Below, in pieces: positions 8,418 to 17,455 of a stretch of 64,000 nt of DNA (within the stretch, counting starts at the first letter, position 1; each line of letters opens with the position of its first letter). This DNA comes from JACKCP01 sp034007295 (GTDB taxonomy: Bacteria > Desulfobacterota > Desulfobacteria > Desulfobacterales > JACKCP01): positions 1 through 64,000 of the forward strand of contig JAVERC010000004.1 of NCBI GenBank assembly GCA_034007295.1. Direction: 5' to 3'. Position numbers and translations under genes: made by a program. The notes under the pieces are model-generated. The model worked only from the letters and a program-made list of their open reading frames with translations, ran no database searches and was not told where the DNA came from.

Positions 8418-8781
8418 TAATTTCGTCTGCCTCATCCATTGAACAGACAAAGTCATAATTTCTTTTCTTTTCAAAATCTCTCAAAAGAATCTGTGAAATT
8501 AAAAGTGATTGTGGCGGAACAATTCTTATGATTTTTATAACCCCTTTTTTTTCAAGTTCTTCCTGAACAAAACCAAGAAGTTCGTTAAAGTCCTGGGATG
8601 TATTTTTAGCAAAATCAAGGTGAAAAGACCTGAAATCTGTAACGCATGTAAATCCGGGCTTAAGCTTGTTGGATTGAATTTTGACATTTTCCTTGAAAAG
8701 AGAAAAATTATTTTTTTCGACAACCCCTATTTGTATAAATAAAAGATTTTTTTTGGTATCAGCTGTTATTTTGTGGCTCAT
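8404..8781 (-). CDS. Small hypothetical protein, possibly STAS-like
   Basis: A 125-residue soluble protein that I do not recognise firmly. The predicted pattern of alternating strands and helices (LLFIQIG, FTCVTDFRSFHLDF, a helix FNELLGFVQEELEKKG, VIKIIRIVPP, a final helix with DEADEIISKL) recalls STAS or SpoIIAA-like folds, but no phosphoacceptor motif is evident. It overlaps the end of the small membrane protein gene upstream by 23 bases, so the two are probably translated together. Treat the fold suggestion as low-confidence inference. Confidence 0.6.
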   Translation of the reverse strand: MSHKITADTKKNLLFIQIGVVEKNNFSLFKENVKIQSNKLKPGFTCVTDFRSFHLDFAKNTSQDFNELLGFVQEELEKKGVIKIIRIVPPQSLLISQILLRDFEKKRNYDFVCSMDEADEIISKL

Positions 8782-8986
8782 TAGAATCTGTTAATACTCC
8801 TTTTCTTGCTCCAAGTAAAAAATAGAAGATAAAGCCAATAAATGGAATAAGTGATACAATGCACCAGAATGTTTTTTTTGATTTTGTTTTAAAGTCTCTT
8901 TTTATGCAGTGTGCAAATGCAATATTTGTAAGTACAAGAAAAACAATTCCAATAAAAAACCATATTGTGACAGTTTTTAAATCCAT
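8759..8986 (-). CDS. Small membrane protein with PLDc_N-like domain
   Basis: A 75-residue protein with two transmembrane helices, about residues 7-27 (IWFFIGIVFLVLTNIAF) and 42-59 (FWCIVSLIPFIGFIFYFL). The second helix followed by LLGARKG matches the PLDc_N domain, otherwise found as the membrane anchor of cardiolipin synthases and as short stand-alone proteins. It sits directly behind the lytic transglycosylase gene, touching its last base, and overlaps the next small gene. A role in envelope function is likely from context only. Confidence 0.75.
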   Translation of the reverse strand: MDLKTVTIWFFIGIVFLVLTNIAFAHCIKRDFKTKSKKTFWCIVSLIPFIGFIFYFLLGARKGVLTDSNEPQNNS

Positions 8987-9849
8987 TAATTATTATCTCC
9001 TATTAGCTTTGAGAGGTTTGTTACAGTTTTAGCGTAAGGCATGCTTTTATTATATTTTAAAATTACTGAAATTTTTTTGTCTTCACCGCAGTTTTCACAC
9101 CACCCATGCATTTTAAGATAATTAGCAACGCTTGCAATGGCATCATTGTGATTTAGAAGATCAATTTTATTGTCCATATCACCGTCGCGTCCATAAACAG
9201 GAATATTTGAAGGCATAAATTGAGGAATTCCAACAGCTCCGGCATACGACCCTGTTATTTCAGATGTTTCATGATTATATTCTATTGCAAAATTTAAAAG
9301 TTTTTTTAATTCTTCATAGGCAAAATCAGCACGGTTTTTCGCTCTTTTTGCAAATTTTTTTCCTGTGTATCTGTTTTTGCGTGATGGAATAGATTTTAGA
9401 ACCATTTTTTGGATATTGTGATTTTCAAGTGATGCTATTGAAGAAAGGGAGGAAAGGACTGGCTTGTTTCCTGTAAATGCACCAAGCTTTGTTTCTACAA
9501 TAAGAATTGAAGTTATTATTTCCGGGGGGACATTAAAATTTTGTTTTGCATAAGAAAAGGCAGTTTTATGGTCTTTTATATATTTTTTCCCTTTTAAAAC
9601 AAATTCTGAATCAAGGAATTTTTCATAATCAAGCTTATATTCACTTACAATAAAAAAAAGTATTGTTGATCCAAATTCAAAGGTTATGGATTCTGGAGAG
9701 TAAATTTTTTCTATATATTTTTTGTCAAACCCGTCTTTTATAAGTTTTTTTTTGATATATTCAAAGTAAGAGTGGTCTGCATGTGAAAGTGAAGGAATAA
9801 AGGAAAAAATTAAAAAAATAATAACAAAAAATTTATAAAGGGATTTCAT
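8986..9849 (-). CDS. Membrane-bound lytic murein transglycosylase, MltB-like
   Basis: An exported SLT_2/MltB-family lytic transglycosylase of about 287 residues, which would cleave peptidoglycan glycan strands in the periplasm. A signal peptide is present (FFVIIFLIFSFIPSLSHA). The catalytic region shows ILIVETKLGAFTGN, with the family's catalytic glutamate in VETKLG, and the later SYAGAVGIPQFMPSNI and DAIASVANYL. I prefer the start at 9849 (MKSLYKF) over the in-frame ATG at 9867, because it gives a compact signal peptide and a smaller overlap with the upstream PHP gene. No lipobox is seen, so it may be soluble in the periplasm. Confidence 0.88.
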   Translation of the reverse strand: MKSLYKFFVIIFLIFSFIPSLSHADHSYFEYIKKKLIKDGFDKKYIEKIYSPESITFEFGSTILFFIVSEYKLDYEKFLDSEFVLKGKKYIKDHKTAFSYAKQNFNVPPEIITSILIVETKLGAFTGNKPVLSSLSSIASLENHNIQKMVLKSIPSRKNRYTGKKFAKRAKNRADFAYEELKKLLNFAIEYNHETSEITGSYAGAVGIPQFMPSNIPVYGRDGDMDNKIDLLNHNDAIASVANYLKMHGWCENCGEDKKISVILKYNKSMPYAKTVTNLSKLIGDNN

Positions 9850-10675
9850 ATTTGGTTCTCTTTTCATACCCTGAAACTGATTTGAAGTTAAGCTTTTTTA
9901 AAAGTTCAAATGCTTCATTAAAATGCCTTCCGACTTCTTCAGGTAAATGTGAATCAGAGCCTGTTGTTATGTCAATTTTTTTTTCAAGACATTTTTTAAG
10001 AATTTTTTCAGATGGATACTGTCTTTTCAATGGTGCGTAAAAGCCTGAGGTATTTACTTCCATTGATTTATTTTTTTCTTTCATTTTATCAAGAAGCCTG
10101 TCAATTGTTTTTGATATTTTATTGTCAATTACAGGATTTTCAAAAAATTTGTAAATTAAATCAAAATGGCAGACTGTATCAAAAAAATCAAATTCAAGCA
10201 TATTTTCCATGTTTTCAAAGTAACTTGCAACAAGTTCATTATGGTCAATATGCTGATATTCTTGCCTTTTGCTTCTACTGGCAATATTAAATCCTTTTAC
10301 AAAATGAACTGAAGCTCCAATCATGTCAAAATCAAACTTTTTACAAATTTTTTCAGTTTTTTCAAAATAATCAGGGTGAAAATCTGTTTCAAGACCACAT
10401 TTTACAATTATTTTGTCCTTAAATTTTTTTTTGAGATTTTTTATTGTATAAAAATAAAGGGGAACTTCCTTGATTGTCATGGAGTTTTTAAAGTCTTTTT
10501 CACAAAGGGTTAAATGGTCAAGGAAAAGAATTTCTAAAATTCCTTTTTGGACAGCCTGCTCAATATATGCTTCCATGCTTTTTTTTGCATGGTTGCAAAA
10601 TTTTGTATGTATGTGGTAATCGGTTTTTATCAATTTTTTAAGACTTAAATAAATTGGTTTATTAATGCTCTTCAT
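9833..10675 (-). CDS. PHP-domain phosphatase, histidinol-phosphatase (HisJ) family
   Basis: A 280-residue PHP-domain hydrolase. Metal-binding motifs are visible: TDYHIHTKFCNHA at the N terminus, LFLDH, GLETDFHPDY, DTVCHFDLI and near the end TTGSDSHLPEEVG. This set is typical of HisK/HisJ-type histidinol phosphatases, which remove the phosphate from histidinol phosphate in histidine synthesis. No other his gene is nearby, so the substrate is not proven by context, and other PHP phosphoesterases share the motifs. Its end overlaps the transglycosylase start by 17 bases, suggesting a common transcript. Confidence 0.8.
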   Translation of the reverse strand: MKSINKPIYLSLKKLIKTDYHIHTKFCNHAKKSMEAYIEQAVQKGILEILFLDHLTLCEKDFKNSMTIKEVPLYFYTIKNLKKKFKDKIIVKCGLETDFHPDYFEKTEKICKKFDFDMIGASVHFVKGFNIASRSKRQEYQHIDHNELVASYFENMENMLEFDFFDTVCHFDLIYKFFENPVIDNKISKTIDRLLDKMKEKNKSMEVNTSGFYAPLKRQYPSEKILKKCLEKKIDITTGSDSHLPEEVGRHFNEAFELLKKLNFKSVSGYEKRTKYEIPL

Positions 10676-10742
10676 TTAAAACTCTGATAAGTTTATTATC
10701 ATTTTTTAAAATTAAATTAAACACAAATTAAAGAGAATAAAA

Positions 10743-12116
10743 TTGGCCCAAAAAAAAGAAAAAATACTTTATGTATGCTCCAATTGTGGCAGCACATCCT
10801 TGAAATGGCTTGGAAAATGTCCGGACTGCGGAAGCTGGGACAGTTTTGTGGAAGAAGTTGAAAAAAAATCAAAATCAGGCATAAAAAACAGGCTTGAATT
10901 TAAAAAGCCGGTTGTTCTTTCTGATGTGGAATCAAATAGTGAAGCAAGAATGGAAACAAGAATTGATGAGTTTGACAGGGTTCTTGGGGGAGGAATTGTT
11001 TCCGGCAGTCTTGTCCTGATTGGAGGAGACCCTGGAATTGGAAAATCAACTCTTATGCTTCAAATGGCATCTTCACTAGCCTCACTTGGAAAAAAGGTTA
11101 TGTATGTTTCAGGAGAAGAGTCTGCAAGCCAGATAAAACTCAGAAGTGAACGTCTTGAATCATCAGGGAAAATTTTTGTTTTAACAGAAACAGGACTTGA
11201 AATTGTACTTGACTGCTCAAGGGAATCAAAGCCTGATGTTTTAATCATAGATTCAATTCAAACCCTTTATTCTGAAGAGCTTGGTTCGGCTCCAGGAAGC
11301 GTTTCCCAGGTAAGGGAAGCTGCTGTTAAATTTATGGAGTTTGCTAAAAAAGAGGGAATTCCAACTTTTCTTGTGGGTCATGTTACAAAAGAAGGTGCAA
11401 TTGCAGGCCCAAGGATTTTAGAGCATATGGTTGACACTGTTTTGTATTTTGAGGGAGACTCAGGAAAGGTTTACAGAATTTTAAGGGCTGTAAAAAACAG
11501 GTTTGGATCAACCAATGAAATTGGACTTTTTGAAATGAAGGCAAAAGGTCTTTTTGGAATATCAAATCCTTCTGGAGTATTTCTTTCAGAACGGCCTGTA
11601 AATACAGCTGGTTCATCTGTAACTGCAACAATGGAAGGCACAAGACCGATTCTAATTGAAATTCAGGGACTTGTTTCAAATTCAGGATTTGGAGGGCCAC
11701 CAAGAAGAACTGTTGTAGGGGTAGAGCAAAACAGGCTTGCATTAATTATTGCGGTAATGGAAAAAAAGGTTGGCATTCATTTTTCAGACCATGATGTTTT
11801 TGTCAATGCAGCAGGCGGAGTAAGGGTTTCAGAACCTGCATCGGATCTTGCTGTTGCATCTGCTGTTGCTTCAAGTTTTTTTGATCTTCCACTTCCCCAA
11901 GATATGATAGTTATGGGAGAAATCGGGCTTACAGGTGAATTAAGAGGGGTTACAAACCTTGAAAAAAGAATAATTGAAGCAAAAAAACTTGGATTTAAAA
12001 GGTTTGTTGTTCCTGAAAACAGCTTATCTGAAAAAGGGTTTGATGGAATAGAAATTTTAACTGCAAAAAATTTAACAAAAGCAATGGATCTTATTTTTTC
12101 AGGCAAGGAAAATTAG
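10743..12116 (+). CDS. radA: DNA repair protein RadA
   Basis: A 457-residue RadA (Sms), full length. It has the N-terminal zinc finger with C12, C15, C26 and C29 (CSNCG ... CPDCG), the Walker A site GGDPGIGKST at residues 94-103, the RadA-specific KNRFG motif at 251-255, and a C-terminal Lon-like domain (MGEIGLTGELRGV). RadA is a RecA-like branch-migration helicase that helps process recombination intermediates. The start is TTG, chosen because the zinc finger follows at the usual distance. rlmE follows after 3 bases, so the two are almost certainly one operon. Confidence 0.96.
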   Translation: MAQKKEKILYVCSNCGSTSLKWLGKCPDCGSWDSFVEEVEKKSKSGIKNRLEFKKPVVLSDVESNSEARMETRIDEFDRVLGGGIVSGSLVLIGGDPGIGKSTLMLQMASSLASLGKKVMYVSGEESASQIKLRSERLESSGKIFVLTETGLEIVLDCSRESKPDVLIIDSIQTLYSEELGSAPGSVSQVREAAVKFMEFAKKEGIPTFLVGHVTKEGAIAGPRILEHMVDTVLYFEGDSGKVYRILRAVKNRFGSTNEIGLFEMKAKGLFGISNPSGVFLSERPVNTAGSSVTATMEGTRPILIEIQGLVSNSGFGGPPRRTVVGVEQNRLALIIAVMEKKVGIHFSDHDVFVNAAGGVRVSEPASDLAVASAVASSFFDLPLPQDMIVMGEIGLTGELRGVTNLEKRIIEAKKLGFKRFVVPENSLSEKGFDGIEILTAKNLTKAMDLIFSGKEN

Positions 12117-12119
12117 TTT

Positions 12120-12725
12120 ATGGCAAAAAAAAAGAACTCTGCAAATACATGGGATGATGACTTTTATACAAAACTTGCAAAAAAAGAAAATTATCCTGCA
12201 AGATCAGTATATAAGCTAAAAGAGATAGACGAAAAATTAAATATTTTCAAAAAGGGCCAGAAAGTTCTTGATCTTGGGTGTGCTCCGGGCTCATGGCTTA
12301 AATTTGCAGGCGAAAAAACAGGCGTTGGCGGTCTTGTAATTGGTATTGATTTAAAAAAAATAGAAATTCCTCTTCAAGAAAATTCAAAAACATTTCAGGG
12401 AGATATTTACGAAAAGGAAACAATAGATTTTTTAAGTTCATTTGGTCCATACGATATTTTAATGAGCGACATGGCACCTGACACAACTGGAGTTAAATAT
12501 GCAGATTCAGTTAAATCAGCAGCTCTTTGCGAGGCAGCCCTTTATCTTTGTCCCTCTCTTTTAAAAAGTGGAGGCATTTTTATTGCAAAAATATTTCAGG
12601 GACCTGATTTTGACAATTTTGCAAAACAAGTACTTTCTGAGTTTGAAAAAAGAAAAATTTTTAAGCCAAAGGCATGCAGAAAAAATTCAAAGGAAGTTTA
12701 TATTATTGGTATAAACAGAAAATAA
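12120..12725 (+). CDS. rlmE: 23S rRNA 2'-O-methyltransferase RlmE (FtsJ/RrmJ)
   Basis: A 201-residue SAM-dependent methyltransferase of the FtsJ family, which methylates the 2'-O of U2552 in the 23S rRNA A loop (E. coli numbering). Visible motifs are YPARSVYKLKEID with the first catalytic lysine, the SAM-binding LDLGCAPGSWLKFA, the catalytic aspartate in MSDMAPDTTG, the second lysine in FIAKIFQG and the glutamate in SKEVYIIG, completing the K-D-K-E tetrad. It is transcribed with radA, 3 bases upstream. Confidence 0.95.
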   Translation: MAKKKNSANTWDDDFYTKLAKKENYPARSVYKLKEIDEKLNIFKKGQKVLDLGCAPGSWLKFAGEKTGVGGLVIGIDLKKIEIPLQENSKTFQGDIYEKETIDFLSSFGPYDILMSDMAPDTTGVKYADSVKSAALCEAALYLCPSLLKSGGIFIAKIFQGPDFDNFAKQVLSEFEKRKIFKPKACRKNSKEVYIIGINRK

Positions 12726-12924
12726 ACTTGGACTCAGATTTTAAAATAGTTTAATTGAGACTCTGATTAACTTAAACAATTAAAGAAACTTTGATGGTTT
12801 TATGAATTAAAATAACTCTTTACTAAGATTTATTTTAAGGGTAAATTTATTTGTTTTTTTGATTTAAAATTTATAAAAAATATTTTTAAAGAAATAAAAA
12901 TTACTATTTGAAAGGATTGAATGT

Positions 12925-13662
12925 ATGTCAGGCCATAGCAAATGGGCAAATATCAAGCACAAGAAAGGCAAGGAAGACATTAAAAGAGGTAAAATCTTTA
13001 CTAAGCTTATCAAGGAAATAACTGTTGCTGCAAAAATAGGCGGAGGGGATATTGAATCAAACCCAAGGCTTCGTGCAGCAGTTGATGCTGCAAAAGGTGC
13101 AAACATGCCAAAAGACAATATTGAACGCGGCATAAAAAAAGGTACCGGAGAACTTGAAGGCGTAAGTTATGAAGATATAAGATATGAAGGTTACGGCCCT
13201 GGAGGAGCAGCTGTTCTTGTTGAGTGTCTTACTGATAATAAAAACCGTGCAGTTGCAGAAGTAAGGCATCTTTTTGCAAAGCATGGCGGAAACCTCGGTG
13301 AAAACGGCTGTGTTGGCTGGATGTTTGACAAAAAAGGTTTTTTCGTAGTTTTAAAAGAAAATGCAGACGAAGAAAAACTTATGGAAGTTGCACTTGAAGC
13401 AGGTGCAGAAGATATTGAAGAGCAGGATGATTCCTTTGAAATTTACTCAGATCCTTCAGATTTTGAATCTGTAAAAAAAGCACTTGATGAAGCCGGCATA
13501 AGATATGAAGCAGGCGAAATAAGCATGATTCCTCAAAATGAAACAGCTGTTGACGGCAAAGACGCTGAAAAAATGGTAAAACTCATTGACGGTCTTGAAG
13601 ACTGCGATGATGTGCAAAATGTTTATACAAATGCTGACATACCAGACTCATATTATGAATAA
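12925..13662 (+). CDS. yebC: YebC/PmpR family regulator or translation factor
   Basis: A 245-residue YebC-family protein, full length, beginning with the hallmark SGHSKWANIKHKKG and containing NPRLRAAVDAAKGANMPKDN and YEGYGPGGAAVLVECLTDN. Members were first described as transcriptional regulators (PmpR), while recent work links the family to relief of ribosome stalling; the family call is certain but the local role is not. A ribosome binding site AAAGGA precedes the ATG. The next gene, a lipoprotein subtilase, starts 3 bases after the stop, an unusual partner for yebC. Confidence 0.96.
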   Translation: MSGHSKWANIKHKKGKEDIKRGKIFTKLIKEITVAAKIGGGDIESNPRLRAAVDAAKGANMPKDNIERGIKKGTGELEGVSYEDIRYEGYGPGGAAVLVECLTDNKNRAVAEVRHLFAKHGGNLGENGCVGWMFDKKGFFVVLKENADEEKLMEVALEAGAEDIEEQDDSFEIYSDPSDFESVKKALDEAGIRYEAGEISMIPQNETAVDGKDAEKMVKLIDGLEDCDDVQNVYTNADIPDSYYE

Positions 13663-13665
13663 AAA

Positions 13666-15594
13666 ATGAAAAAACTCTGCTTTATATTAATTTTTGGAAT
13701 TTTTGTTTGTTCCTGTTCGGGATCATCTAGCAGCAGTGATCCTGTGAAAGCAGATAAAAAAATCAAAGGCATTGTCGAACTTTCCGGCAATGCCTTTGTT
13801 GATTTTGACCTTAAAAATTGCGGCCAGCCTCTTAATAATTCATATGATAAAGCTCAATATATTTTAACTGATTCAACAATATCAGGTTTTGCAGACACAG
13901 CTTCAGACAAATATGACTTCTATGTTTTTAATGCTTTTAATCCTGTAACCATAAGCATTGAATCAGAGCCTGGAATTAGTTTTTCAGCAGGTTTGGACCC
14001 TTCAGGCTTAATTGTTTTTTCAAATGATTATTCTTTTTCAAATTCAGGCAGATATTATCTTAAAATTGAAGCAGAAACTTTGTCAGGAAATTATTTTGTA
14101 AAAATTGAGGAAACTAAAAAGCAGCAGACATTATCAACAGATTTTGATTTTGTACCAGGAGAGGTCATTGTAAAATTTAAAAATAATTTAAAGTCAGCTC
14201 AAAGTACTGATTTACAAACTTTTAATGACCTTGAACTAAAAAAAGACTGCAAAAATTTCAGGGTTTATAAAATCAGTTCTAAAAAGATACTATCACTTGG
14301 ACTTGAAACCGAATTAAAAAAAGAAACAATAAATAAGATAAACGAGCTTAACTCAAATCCTTTTGTAGACTATGCCGAGCCAAATTTTATAAGAAAGCCA
14401 AATTATATTCCAAATGATTATTACAATGATTTGTGGAATCTTAAACTTATAAATAATTATAGTGCCTTTGATATTTCAAGGGGGGATAATGCAATTGCAG
14501 CTGTTCTTGATACAGGGATTGTTTCCCATGAAGAATTTCCATTGTCAAGAATTGTAAAAGGTTATGATTTTATTGAGGATGATTCTGATCCAGAAGATCC
14601 TGGGATCAGTCTTGGAGGATATGAATATCACGGAACACATACCTCAGGTATTATTGGAGCTGAAATGGATAATCTTACAGGTATTTCAGGAGTAAGCCCA
14701 AATGCTGTTATAATGCCTGTAAGAATTGTTGATACAAGTGTTTCATCACAAAATATTGCTGATGGAATAAGATATGCTGTAAAACTTTCAAATTCAAGCG
14801 GAACAATTCCTGAAAAAAAGGCAGATGTAATTAATATGAGTTTTGGAGGGCCTGGCTATTCAAGAATCGAAGAAGATGCTGTAAATGATGCAGTCTCATC
14901 AGGTGCTGTCCTTGTAAGTTCTGCAGGAAATGGAGGCAGGAATGTCAAGTATTATCCTGCAAGCTATGAAAATGTTATTTGTGTTGGTGCAGTTGATAAG
15001 GATAAAAGAACAGCATCATATTCAAATTATGGTGATTTTGTAACACTTACTGCACCAGGCGGAGAAGGTCAAATGGCCGAAAATTCAATTTTAAGTGCTT
15101 CAGGGCCTTATGAAAATGATTATCTGTTCATGGCTGGAACCTCAATGTCTGCGGCCCATGTTTCAGGGGTGATAGCACTTATGAAGTCAATCAACAAAAA
15201 TCTTGATTCAGAAGATATTTTTAATCTTATTTATCAGGGGAAAATGACTGTTGATCTTGGAGATGAAGGATTTGATGAAAATTATGGTTACGGACTTATT
15301 GACGCAAAAAAGTCTCTTAATTGTCTTGAGGATTTTATTTCATATGCCTCAGTAAAAGTAATATTAAAAAATCGCTTTGGTGAAATTATGAGTTCTTTAA
15401 CGGCAAAAAAAGAGGGTGTAAAATTATTTTCATATTCATTTGATGTTTCGGAGCCTGGAAATTATACAATTGAAGCAGGTATTGACTTAAATAATGACAA
15501 TGATTTTGAAGATATTGGAGAAATAAAACAGATAATTAATATTGAAGTTTACGACGAAGATATTGAGGCAGATAAGGTTTTGTTGTCCTTTTGA
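13666..15594 (+). CDS. Lipoprotein subtilisin-like serine protease (S8 family)
   Basis: A 642-residue S8 peptidase. A lipoprotein signal peptide (LCFILIFGIFVCSC, acylated Cys probably C17) is followed by a serine-rich linker. Residues 60-150 form a pre-peptidase beta domain. A propeptide-like region follows (FVPGEVIVKFKNNL, near 162-174). The catalytic triad is intact: D282 in AAVLDTGI, H322 in HGTHTSGIIGA and S493 in GTSMSAAHVSGV, with oxyanion N422. The last 100 residues are a beta domain with DLNNDNDFEDIGE. It should be anchored to the outer membrane or periplasmic face and cleave proteins there. It lies only 3 bases behind yebC and so may be co-transcribed. Confidence 0.93.
   Translation: MKKLCFILIFGIFVCSCSGSSSSSDPVKADKKIKGIVELSGNAFVDFDLKNCGQPLNNSYDKAQYILTDSTISGFADTASDKYDFYVFNAFNPVTISIESEPGISFSAGLDPSGLIVFSNDYSFSNSGRYYLKIEAETLSGNYFVKIEETKKQQTLSTDFDFVPGEVIVKFKNNLKSAQSTDLQTFNDLELKKDCKNFRVYKISSKKILSLGLETELKKETINKINELNSNPFVDYAEPNFIRKPNYIPNDYYNDLWNLKLINNYSAFDISRGDNAIAAVLDTGIVSHEEFPLSRIVKGYDFIEDDSDPEDPGISLGGYEYHGTHTSGIIGAEMDNLTGISGVSPNAVIMPVRIVDTSVSSQNIADGIRYAVKLSNSSGTIPEKKADVINMSFGGPGYSRIEEDAVNDAVSSGAVLVSSAGNGGRNVKYYPASYENVICVGAVDKDKRTASYSNYGDFVTLTAPGGEGQMAENSILSASGPYENDYLFMAGTSMSAAHVSGVIALMKSINKNLDSEDIFNLIYQGKMTVDLGDEGFDENYGYGLIDAKKSLNCLEDFISYASVKVILKNRFGEIMSSLTAKKEGVKLFSYSFDVSEPGNYTIEAGIDLNNDNDFEDIGEIKQIINIEVYDEDIEADKVLLSF
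13765..13797 (+). repeat. Perfect inverted repeat inside the protease gene
   Basis: AAAGGCATTG (13765-13774) and CAATGCCTTT (13788-13797) form a perfect 10-bp stem with a 13-base loop, about 100 bases into the coding region. It is not followed by a T tract, so it is unlikely to be a normal terminator. Purpose unknown, possibly chance. Confidence 0.45.
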
Positions 15595-15628
15595 ATTTTT
15601 ATAAAATATGATTAAGAAATTTGGTATT

Positions 15629-15770
15629 TAGTGATTGACCGAAAACGAGAGTTTTTTGTTCAGTTCAAGTGAAAAATTTAACCTTTAGAATACATTGAGT
15701 ATTTTGAGGATTAAATTTTGAATCTGACTTAAGAATGGACAAAAAAGGCCGTTTTCGTTCAGCAGCTATT
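15629..15770 (+). repeat. Dispersed repeat family 1, complete copy with inverted ends
   Basis: This is the best-preserved copy, about 142 bases. The left end TAGTGATTGACCGAAAACG and the reverse complement of the right end, TAGCTGCTGAACGAAAACG, are imperfect terminal inverted repeats (14 of 19 positions match). The interior (TTTAACCTTTAGAATACATT, then ATTTTGAGGATTAAATTTTG) recurs in the copies at 7065 and 48815. It fills the convergent gap between the protease (35 bases away) and nadA, and its right end touches the nadA stop codon. Confidence 0.9.
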
Positions 15771-16663
15771 TAACTTGCCAAAAGCATTTTTTGAACACAT
15801 CCAAGAGCTTTTATTCTAATTTCTTCTGGAACATCAACCTCGCCAAAACCTGTTTCAAGGGATTTTAAAACCATTTCTGGAGTAATTTTTTTCATGTCCC
15901 TGCAATAAATTTTTTCGGATGCAATATGAAAAATTTTGTCAGGACAGGCATTTTTTAAGGGATAAATATGTCCGGTTTCAGTTGCAATAATAAATTCTTT
16001 TTTATCTGAATTTTTGGCAATTGTTATCATTCCTGATGTACTTGCAATTTCATCGGCAATTTCAAGTGTTTCAGGAGGACATTCAGGATGTGCAATTAAA
16101 ATTGCATTTGGAAATCTTTCTTTGGCTTTTAGAGCATCTTCTTTTTTCATGTTATTGTGAAAAGGACAATAACCTTCCCAAAGGTGAATTTTTTTGGTGG
16201 TGTGTTTTGCTGCATACAGGGCAAGGTTTCTGTCAGGGGTCATTAAAACTTCTTCTGCATCAAGGCTGTTTACAATTTTTATAACATTTGCAGATGTACA
16301 GCATACATCTGAAATTGCTTTTACAGCAGCAGTTGAGTTTACATATGTAACAACAGGAACGCCTGAAAGTTCTTTTTTTCTTTTGAGAAGAGCTTCAGGT
16401 GTTACCATGTCAGCCATGGGACAGCCTGAATCAGGGTTAGGAAGAAGAACTTTTTTGTGTGGAGACAGAATTTTTGCAGTTTCAGCCATAAAATGTACGC
16501 CGCAGAATACTATAATGTCTGCATCTGTTTTTGATGCCTTTATGCTAAGTTCAAGAGAGTCGCCGCAAAGGTCTGCAAGATCCTGAATTTCAGGGGGTTC
16601 ATAATTATGTGCAAGAATAATTGCATTTTTTTCCCTTGCAAGTTTTTTTATTTTTTCCTTCAT
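15770..16663 (-). CDS. nadA: Quinolinate synthase NadA
   Basis: A 297-residue quinolinate synthase, which condenses iminoaspartate with dihydroxyacetone phosphate in NAD synthesis. The short form of the family is complete: IILAHNYEPPEIQDLADLCG at the N terminus, and the three [4Fe-4S] ligands C81 (GCPMADM), C166 (WEGYCPFH) and C254 (IYCRDMKK). HPECPPE and SEIASTSGM-like segments (ASTSGMI) also match. nadB and nadC are not in the window. lolA lies just upstream on the same strand, 17 bases away, so the two are probably co-transcribed. Confidence 0.96.
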   Translation of the reverse strand: MKEKIKKLAREKNAIILAHNYEPPEIQDLADLCGDSLELSIKASKTDADIIVFCGVHFMAETAKILSPHKKVLLPNPDSGCPMADMVTPEALLKRKKELSGVPVVTYVNSTAAVKAISDVCCTSANVIKIVNSLDAEEVLMTPDRNLALYAAKHTTKKIHLWEGYCPFHNNMKKEDALKAKERFPNAILIAHPECPPETLEIADEIASTSGMITIAKNSDKKEFIIATETGHIYPLKNACPDKIFHIASEKIYCRDMKKITPEMVLKSLETGFGEVDVPEEIRIKALGCVQKMLLAS

Positions 16664-16680
16664 TTGAGTTTTTCCTGTAT

Positions 16681-17319
16681 TTAAAAATTTGTAATGCTTA
16701 CACCTTCTGGAGGAATAAAGTTAAATATATTTTCATCAATATCATTTAAAAATTCCTCATTTTTAAAATTAAGAACAGTCTCATCGCTGCTTTGGCTTAA
16801 GGTCTTTACAGAAAGAATTTTTCCGTTTTCCTTTAAAATGAGTACTTCTATTTCAGCAATTGCACCTTTTTCCAGAGGTTTTAAAATAACAAGAGCCTTA
16901 TCATTGTCTTTGTCATCTTGCGATCTGATCTCATAATTTTTACTTATTGAGCCAATATTTGAGAGAAAAGAACCTCCCATTCCTTCTTTAAAATAATCTC
17001 CGGCAGAGGCAATTGTAACCTGATTGTCTTCAAGAACATAAATCCATACTGTTTCAGAATTTGTTATTATTTCCTGCTTATCCGGGAAATTGTACTGCCA
17101 GTACATTTTGCCTGGGTGGGAAAAAATTACAAATCCGCCGGCATTTTGTTTTATATCAAGTGCTTTTAGAATTGATTCCTGGAAAAAATCTGCTTTAAAG
17201 GTCTTTTTTGAATATCTTTTTTCAACTTTTGCAACAAGCTCTTCAGTGTCAGCTCCCATACAAAAAGATGGAATCAGAAAAATGCTTATTAAAAGGAAAA
17301 TATATTTAAGTTGTTTCAT
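16681..17319 (-). CDS. lolA: Outer-membrane lipoprotein carrier protein LolA
   Basis: A 212-residue periplasmic LolA-like chaperone, which ferries lipoproteins from the LolCDE transporter to the outer membrane. It has a signal peptide (YIFLLISIFLIPSFCMG), then the typical opening VEKRYSKKTFKADFFQES, the strand GGFVIFSHPGKMYWQYNFP and ETVWIYVLEDNQVTIA. Length and order fit the family. Its presence confirms an outer membrane. It is upstream of nadA on the same strand. Confidence 0.88.
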   Translation of the reverse strand: MKQLKYIFLLISIFLIPSFCMGADTEELVAKVEKRYSKKTFKADFFQESILKALDIKQNAGGFVIFSHPGKMYWQYNFPDKQEIITNSETVWIYVLEDNQVTIASAGDYFKEGMGGSFLSNIGSISKNYEIRSQDDKDNDKALVILKPLEKGAIAEIEVLILKENGKILSVKTLSQSSDETVLNFKNEEFLNDIDENIFNFIPPEGVSITNF

Positions 17320-17455
17320 GCTTTTTGTCTCCGTTTTTTATGGCTTTTTTGCCTTGGTACTAATAAAGTCAAGGTTTATGTAAAAATCAAATTTTTTATA
17401 CTATGAAAATAAAAATAATGTGTAAATAAATTTAAACCCATAAAACATAAAAATT

